Made by a program: the position numbers and the translations under genes. The notes under the pieces were generated by a model. It was not told the origin of the DNA and did not search any database. It worked only from the letters and a program-made list of their open reading frames with translations. Source: JAFDYH01 sp049840875 (lineage in GTDB: Bacteria; Bacteroidota; Bacteroidia; Chitinophagales; Chitinophagaceae). From it: a stretch of DNA of 64,000 bases. This document shows positions 60,598-64,000 of the stretch, piece after piece (the stretch's first letter is position 1; each line of letters starts with the position of its first letter). The stretch lies in assembly GCA_049840875.1 (NCBI GenBank), contig JASGJE010000002.1:124001-188000 (forward strand), read 5' to 3'.

Positions 60598-61713
60598 ATG
60601 ACAATAGGTCTTCTAAAAGAACCCGGCTATGAAACCCGTATATCGCTTTTACCCGAAGCGGTTGCAACTCTCACGAAAAAAGGCATTACAGTATTAATAG
60701 AAACAACTGCGGGCGAAAGAGCATTCAGTAAAGATGCCGATTACGAAAAGTCTGGAGCGCAGGTGAAATCAAGATCGGAAGTCATTTCTTTATCCGACGT
60801 CATTCTTTCAATTCAGAAACCAGCCGATTTAGAGATTTCGCAGCTAAAATCGAAAGTGATCATTGGCGTTTACCAGCCTTTATACTTTGCACAAGCCATG
60901 CACGACTGGGCAGTTGCAGATATAACTGTTTTTTCGTTAGACATGTTGCCACGTACAACCCGTGCACAGGCAATGGATGTATTAAGCAGCCAGGCAAATA
61001 TTGCAGGATATAAAGCTGTACTCAGTGCTGCGGCTATGTATCCACGTTATTTTCCAATGTTTATGACGGCGGCAGGGACTATTGCGCCAGCGAAGATGCT
61101 GATACTTGGCGCGGGAGTTGCTGGCCTGCAAGCGGTGGCAACTGCACGTCGCTTGGGTGCTGTAGTGGAAGTGTTCGATACACGACCTGCTGTGAAGGAA
61201 GAAGTGATGAGTCTTGGTGCAAAATTTATAGAGGTAGAAGGGGCGGCGGATGCAAGCAAAGCTGGTGGTTATGCAGTAGAGCAATCTGAAGAATACAAAC
61301 AAAAACAACAACAAAGAATAGCAGAGAGTGTAGCGAAGGCTGACATCATCATCACTACTGCGCAAATGCCTGGAAAAAAAGCGCCAATACTTATTACGGA
61401 GAATATGTTGCAATCGATGCGTAATGGTTCGGTAATTATCGACCTTGCTTCTGCAACAGGCGGTAATACACCGGTGACGAAGGATAACGAAACCGTTAAC
61501 TATAACGGCGTAAGTATTGTTGGTAATTCATCATTGTCGGCAACAATGCCATCGGATGCAAGTAAACTATATGGAAAGAATATTCTAAACTTTTTACAGC
61601 TCATCATCGACAAAGAAGGGAAACTGAACCTGAACTGGAATGATGACCTGGTGAAGGGAAGTTGCGTTACGCATGGAGGAGCAGTGGTAAATGAAAGAGT
61701 AAAAAGTTTATAG
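60598..61713 (+). CDS. pntA: Proton-translocating NAD(P) transhydrogenase, alpha subunit 1
   Basis: 371 residues from the ATG at 60598. A TTG at 60553 is in frame. MTIGLLKEPGYETRISLLPE, MLPRTTRAQAMDVLSSQANI and the NAD-binding loop KMLILGAGVAGLQAVATARRLG define domain I of transhydrogenase. It lacks the membrane part, which is encoded separately by the next gene (split alpha arrangement). Uses proton motive force to make NADPH from NADH. Confidence 0.95.
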   Translation: MTIGLLKEPGYETRISLLPEAVATLTKKGITVLIETTAGERAFSKDADYEKSGAQVKSRSEVISLSDVILSIQKPADLEISQLKSKVIIGVYQPLYFAQAMHDWAVADITVFSLDMLPRTTRAQAMDVLSSQANIAGYKAVLSAAAMYPRYFPMFMTAAGTIAPAKMLILGAGVAGLQAVATARRLGAVVEVFDTRPAVKEEVMSLGAKFIEVEGAADASKAGGYAVEQSEEYKQKQQQRIAESVAKADIIITTAQMPGKKAPILITENMLQSMRNGSVIIDLASATGGNTPVTKDNETVNYNGVSIVGNSSLSATMPSDASKLYGKNILNFLQLIIDKEGKLNLNWNDDLVKGSCVTHGGAVVNERVKSL

Positions 61714-61836
61714 TTTAAGGTTTTTGGTTTCCAGTTACTTATTTGTGTAATGACAGATAATGAAGTTTGGAGAGGTAAGGTTTGCGTTAGTTCTTTGTTC
61801 ACAATTTTCAAAAATAAAAACCACGCATTGCTATAC

Positions 61837-61890
61837 GGGCTGTGAGTGGAAAATTCCTCCTTTGGAGGGATTAGGGAGGCCGTCTTTATG
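61837..61890 (+). repeat. Repeat ending at the start codon of the second pntA gene
   Basis: CTGTGAGTGG, then CCTCCTTTGGAGGGATTAGG and GAGGCCGTCTTTATG. It matches the repeat at 62311-62364 over ~50 bases. GGAGG at 61875-61879 stands 8 bases before the ATG, an ideal Shine-Dalgarno position. Confidence 0.8.
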
Positions 61891-62187
61891 CTACAATGGA
61901 TTCATGCACACCAGGAAATGATCTATATCGTGATACTGATGATTTTTGTCGGTATTGAAGTGATTGGCCATGTACCATCAGTATTGCATACGCCACTAAT
62001 GAGTGGTGCGAACGCTATTCACGGCGTAGTTATTATCGGCGCTATTATCGTTATGGGGAAAGCAGAAGTGGATAATTATCTCGCATTGACACTGGGTTTT
62101 CTTGCTGTGATTTTAGGAACATTAAACGTAGTCGGCGGCTTTGTGGTAACGGATAGAATGCTGGAAATGTTTAAGAAGAAAAAGTAG
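61888..62187 (+). CDS. pntA2: NAD(P) transhydrogenase, alpha subunit 2 (membrane part)
   Basis: 99 residues from the ATG at 61888. Three or four membrane segments (MIYIVILMIFVGIEVIGHVP, IHGVVIIGAIIVMG, ALTLGFLAVILGTLNVVGG) with the conserved LHTPLMSGANAIHGVV signature of domain II. It forms the proton channel with the beta subunit. A repeat directly upstream supplies a strong Shine-Dalgarno-like GGAGG. Confidence 0.93.
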   Translation: MLQWIHAHQEMIYIVILMIFVGIEVIGHVPSVLHTPLMSGANAIHGVVIIGAIIVMGKAEVDNYLALTLGFLAVILGTLNVVGGFVVTDRMLEMFKKKK

Positions 62188-62202
62188 TATGTCTGAACCG
62201 GG

Positions 62203-62220
62203 TCCCGATAGCTATCGGAT
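62203..62220. repeat. Palindrome of the CCGATAGCTATCGG family
   Basis: TCCCGATAGCTATCGGAT in the 174-base spacer between the second pntA gene and pntB. The outermost base pair is not conserved. Confidence 0.7.
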
Positions 62221-62310
62221 GGGAGACTAGTGGGGTTTGCGGGAAATTCTTTATTCAGTAAACTATGATTATTAAGATAGTTTAAACAATACAGTCACTT
62301 ACTGTTGCTT

Positions 62311-62364
62311 GGACTGTGAGTGGCAAGTCCCTCCTTGGGAGGGATTTAGGGAGGCCTTTTTATG
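62311..62364 (+). repeat. Repeat ending at the pntB start codon
   Basis: CTGTGAGTGG, CCCTCCTTGGGAGGGATTTA, GGGAGGCCTTTTTATG. Second copy of the 61837-61890 repeat. GGAGG at 62350-62354 lies 7 bases before the ATG. Confidence 0.8.
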
Positions 62365-63831
62365 GAGTTAAATGTTTTGACGCTTTGTTATTTAATCGGT
62401 TCGGTGACATTCATCATTGGCTTGAAGATGTTGTCAAACCCGGCAAAGGCACGAAGAGGCAATCTCGTTGCTGCTGCAGGGATGACGATCGCTATCCTCG
62501 GTACAATATTTCTTTACCAGGATGACCAGGGAAATAAGCTGCATAACTATGGTTGGATATTCGGTGGTATCATCATTGGCGCGATAATAGGAACATTGGC
62601 CGCAAAGAAAGTAAAGATGACGGCGATGCCAGAAATGGTGAGTTTGTTTAATGGAATGGGTGGTGCTTGTGCTATGTTGATTTCGATTGTGGAGTTTAAT
62701 CACCTGTACAATTCCAATTTTTTGATTTGGAAATGCAGTATGTGCAAGGTGAATTTACTGGTACACAACTTTTTCCTCGGTGAATTGATTATAATCTTTG
62801 CGGGATTGATAATAGGTTCGGTGTCATTTGCCGGAAGCATAGTCGCCTGGGGTAAACTAAATGGAAAAATAAAGGACAGAAGTTTCAATGGGCAGCATAT
62901 AGTCAATATCTCCATACTAATTCTATTACTCGCTATCAGCGTTTATACAATAGCGTTTGAGATGAGAAGTTTGGCCGTTTTCAGCATCGCTCCTTATTTG
63001 TTTTATACAATATTAGGACTTGCGATTTTATATGGTGTTCTTTTCGTTTTACCCATCGGCGGTGCAGACATGCCGGTTGTAATTTCTCTTCTGAATTCTT
63101 TCACGGGTGTTGCTGCTGCTTGCGGTGGGTTTCTCTATGATAACAAAGTGATGCTGACCGGTGGTATATTAGTTGGTGCGGCCGGTACTCTTCTTACGAT
63201 ACTTATGTGCAAAGCAATGAACCGTTCGCTGAAGAATGTATTGATTGGTTCATTTGGCGGTGGCGCAATAGCTGCTGGAGGAGCGAAGAAAGATCAAGGT
63301 AATTACAAAGAAATTACACTGAGTGATGCTGCAGTTGTGATGAGTTATGCGAATAAGATCATGATCGTTCCCGGCTATGGATTGGCGGTGGCGCAGGCGC
63401 AACATGCCTGTCACGAGTTGGAAAAATTATTGGAAAATAAAGGTGTTGAAGTAAAATACGCGATTCACCCGGTTGCTGGTCGCATGCCCGGTCATATGAA
63501 TGTATTGCTTGCAGAAGCAGACGTGAGTTATGATAAATTACTGGAAATGGAACAAGCCAATGAAGAGTTTCCAACCACGGATGTTGTATTGATCCTTGGT
63601 GCGAATGACGTGGTGAATCCTGCCGCAAAATCTGATCCCTCTTCGCCAATTTACGGTATGCCGATACTGGATGTGGAACTGGCAAAAAATGTTATCGTCA
63701 ATAAACGAAGTATGAAGCCCGGATATGCTGGAATTGAAAACGATTTATTCTTCCGGCCCAAAACATCGATGTTATTTGGCGATGCAAAAAAAGTATTGCA
63801 GGATTTAATTGCTGAGATCAAAAATATCTGA
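62362..63831 (+). CDS. pntB: NAD(P) transhydrogenase, beta subunit
   Basis: 489 residues, ATG start. The N-terminal ~300 residues hold eight or nine membrane segments (LCYLIGSVTFIIGLKML, MVSLFNGMGGACAMLISI, LPIGGADMPVVISLLNSFTG). The C-terminal domain III binds NADP: IMIVPGYGLAVAQAQHACHE, HPVAGRMPGHMNVLLAEAD and ILGANDVVNPAAKSDPSSPI are diagnostic. A short insertion (YNSNFLIWKCSMCKVNLLV) follows the third membrane segment group. Last gene of the transhydrogenase operon. Confidence 0.96.
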   Translation: MELNVLTLCYLIGSVTFIIGLKMLSNPAKARRGNLVAAAGMTIAILGTIFLYQDDQGNKLHNYGWIFGGIIIGAIIGTLAAKKVKMTAMPEMVSLFNGMGGACAMLISIVEFNHLYNSNFLIWKCSMCKVNLLVHNFFLGELIIIFAGLIIGSVSFAGSIVAWGKLNGKIKDRSFNGQHIVNISILILLLAISVYTIAFEMRSLAVFSIAPYLFYTILGLAILYGVLFVLPIGGADMPVVISLLNSFTGVAAACGGFLYDNKVMLTGGILVGAAGTLLTILMCKAMNRSLKNVLIGSFGGGAIAAGGAKKDQGNYKEITLSDAAVVMSYANKIMIVPGYGLAVAQAQHACHELEKLLENKGVEVKYAIHPVAGRMPGHMNVLLAEADVSYDKLLEMEQANEEFPTTDVVLILGANDVVNPAAKSDPSSPIYGMPILDVELAKNVIVNKRSMKPGYAGIENDLFFRPKTSMLFGDAKKVLQDLIAEIKNI

Positions 63832-63835
63832 AAGA

Positions 63836-63884
63836 AAGCCTTCTCACCTCCGATAATTATCGGAGCTCCAAAAAAGAAGGCTAT
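63836..63884 (+). terminator. Nested hairpin after pntB
   Basis: Outer arms AGCCTTCT and AGAAGGCT enclose the perfect 18-bp palindrome CTCCGATAATTATCGGAG (63848-63865), a variant of the window's palindrome family. It can form a long two-part hairpin at the operon end. No T-run follows, so it may protect the 3' end rather than terminate. Confidence 0.5.
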
Positions 63885-64000
63885 CAAAATTCAACCCAGG
63901 CTAATTGAAGATTCGAACAGATAGGTGTTTTTTAGAAACGTGAAGGTCGAAGCCAAAGTTTAATAATAGCAATGAAGTTGACACACACATATATTAAATC

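Overview
The window looks like chromosomal DNA of a Bacteroidota bacterium, most likely a Chitinophagaceae relative. The evidence is seen in the sequence: promoters of the Bacteroidota type (-7 box TANNTTTG, clearest before the ribosomal operon and fusA), A-rich leaders with almost no Shine-Dalgarno sequences, a secreted protein with a type IX secretion C-terminal sorting domain, an RteC-like regulator and a BT4734-type primase in the mobile region, and AT-rich intergenic DNA. Genus or species cannot be named from the sequence alone.

Region 1 (1-11,550) is the right end of an integrative element. Next to the host junction lies a tyrosine integrase, followed leftward by an RteC-like protein, an excisionase-like HTH protein, a BT4734-type primase and a Walker-A ATPase, all on the minus strand. 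Between the end of the ATPase gene and a convergent zinc-ribbon gene is a 190-bp cluster of GTTGTAC/GTACAAC repeats. The distal part carries cargo: a PD-(D/E)XK-like protein followed by a HEPN-like protein (plus strand), and a divergent set of a methyltransferase, a second HEPN-like protein and an HNH-like protein (minus strand, cut by the window edge). This cargo resembles defence genes. The right end of the element is a 3' fragment of a tRNA-Val gene (11,501-11,547), so the left junction with the rebuilt tRNA should lie outside the window.

Region 2 (11,550-25,540) is ordinary chromosome: tag, a tRNA-Val(GAC) with a broken second copy that contains an inserted palindrome, a class IV aminotransferase, a SelW-like protein, mtaB with a repeat inside its coding sequence, a DUF4258/plsC/VOC group, an MBL hydrolase, a Crp-type regulator with a membrane protein, priA, a Cys/Met-metabolism PLP enzyme, a small secreted DUF4440-like protein, a GNAT enzyme and an MscS channel.

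Region 3 (25,700-44,280) holds translation genes: fusA with its own promoter and terminator, an inserted secreted beta-helix protein gene, then one long co-directional cluster rpsJ-rplC-rplD-rplW-rplB-rpsS-rplV-rpsC-rplP-rpmC-rpsQ-rplN-rplX-rplE-rpsN-rpsH-rplF-rplR-rpsE-rpmD-rplO-secY-map. The str genes rpsL/rpsG and the alpha part (infA to rplQ) are not attached. Nearly every spacer of this cluster is 70-150 bp long and carries inverted repeats of up to 23 nt. The sequence family differs from spacer to spacer while the layout stays the same.

Region 4 (44,340-64,000) contains a BaiN-like flavoprotein, a 670-bp gene-poor gap with a possible 35-residue membrane peptide, a ceramidase-like protein, three acyltransferase/thioesterase lipid genes, rpsA, a T9SS-secreted protein, a frameshifted proline dehydrogenase, a coiled-coil protein, thyA and folA separated by an 11-copy 7-bp tandem repeat, a methyltransferase, a secreted esterase, and a three-gene proton-translocating transhydrogenase operon. 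Small palindromic and CCTCC/GGAGG repeats recur through the chromosomal part, including inside a tRNA copy, inside mtaB and directly in front of two transhydrogenase start codons.
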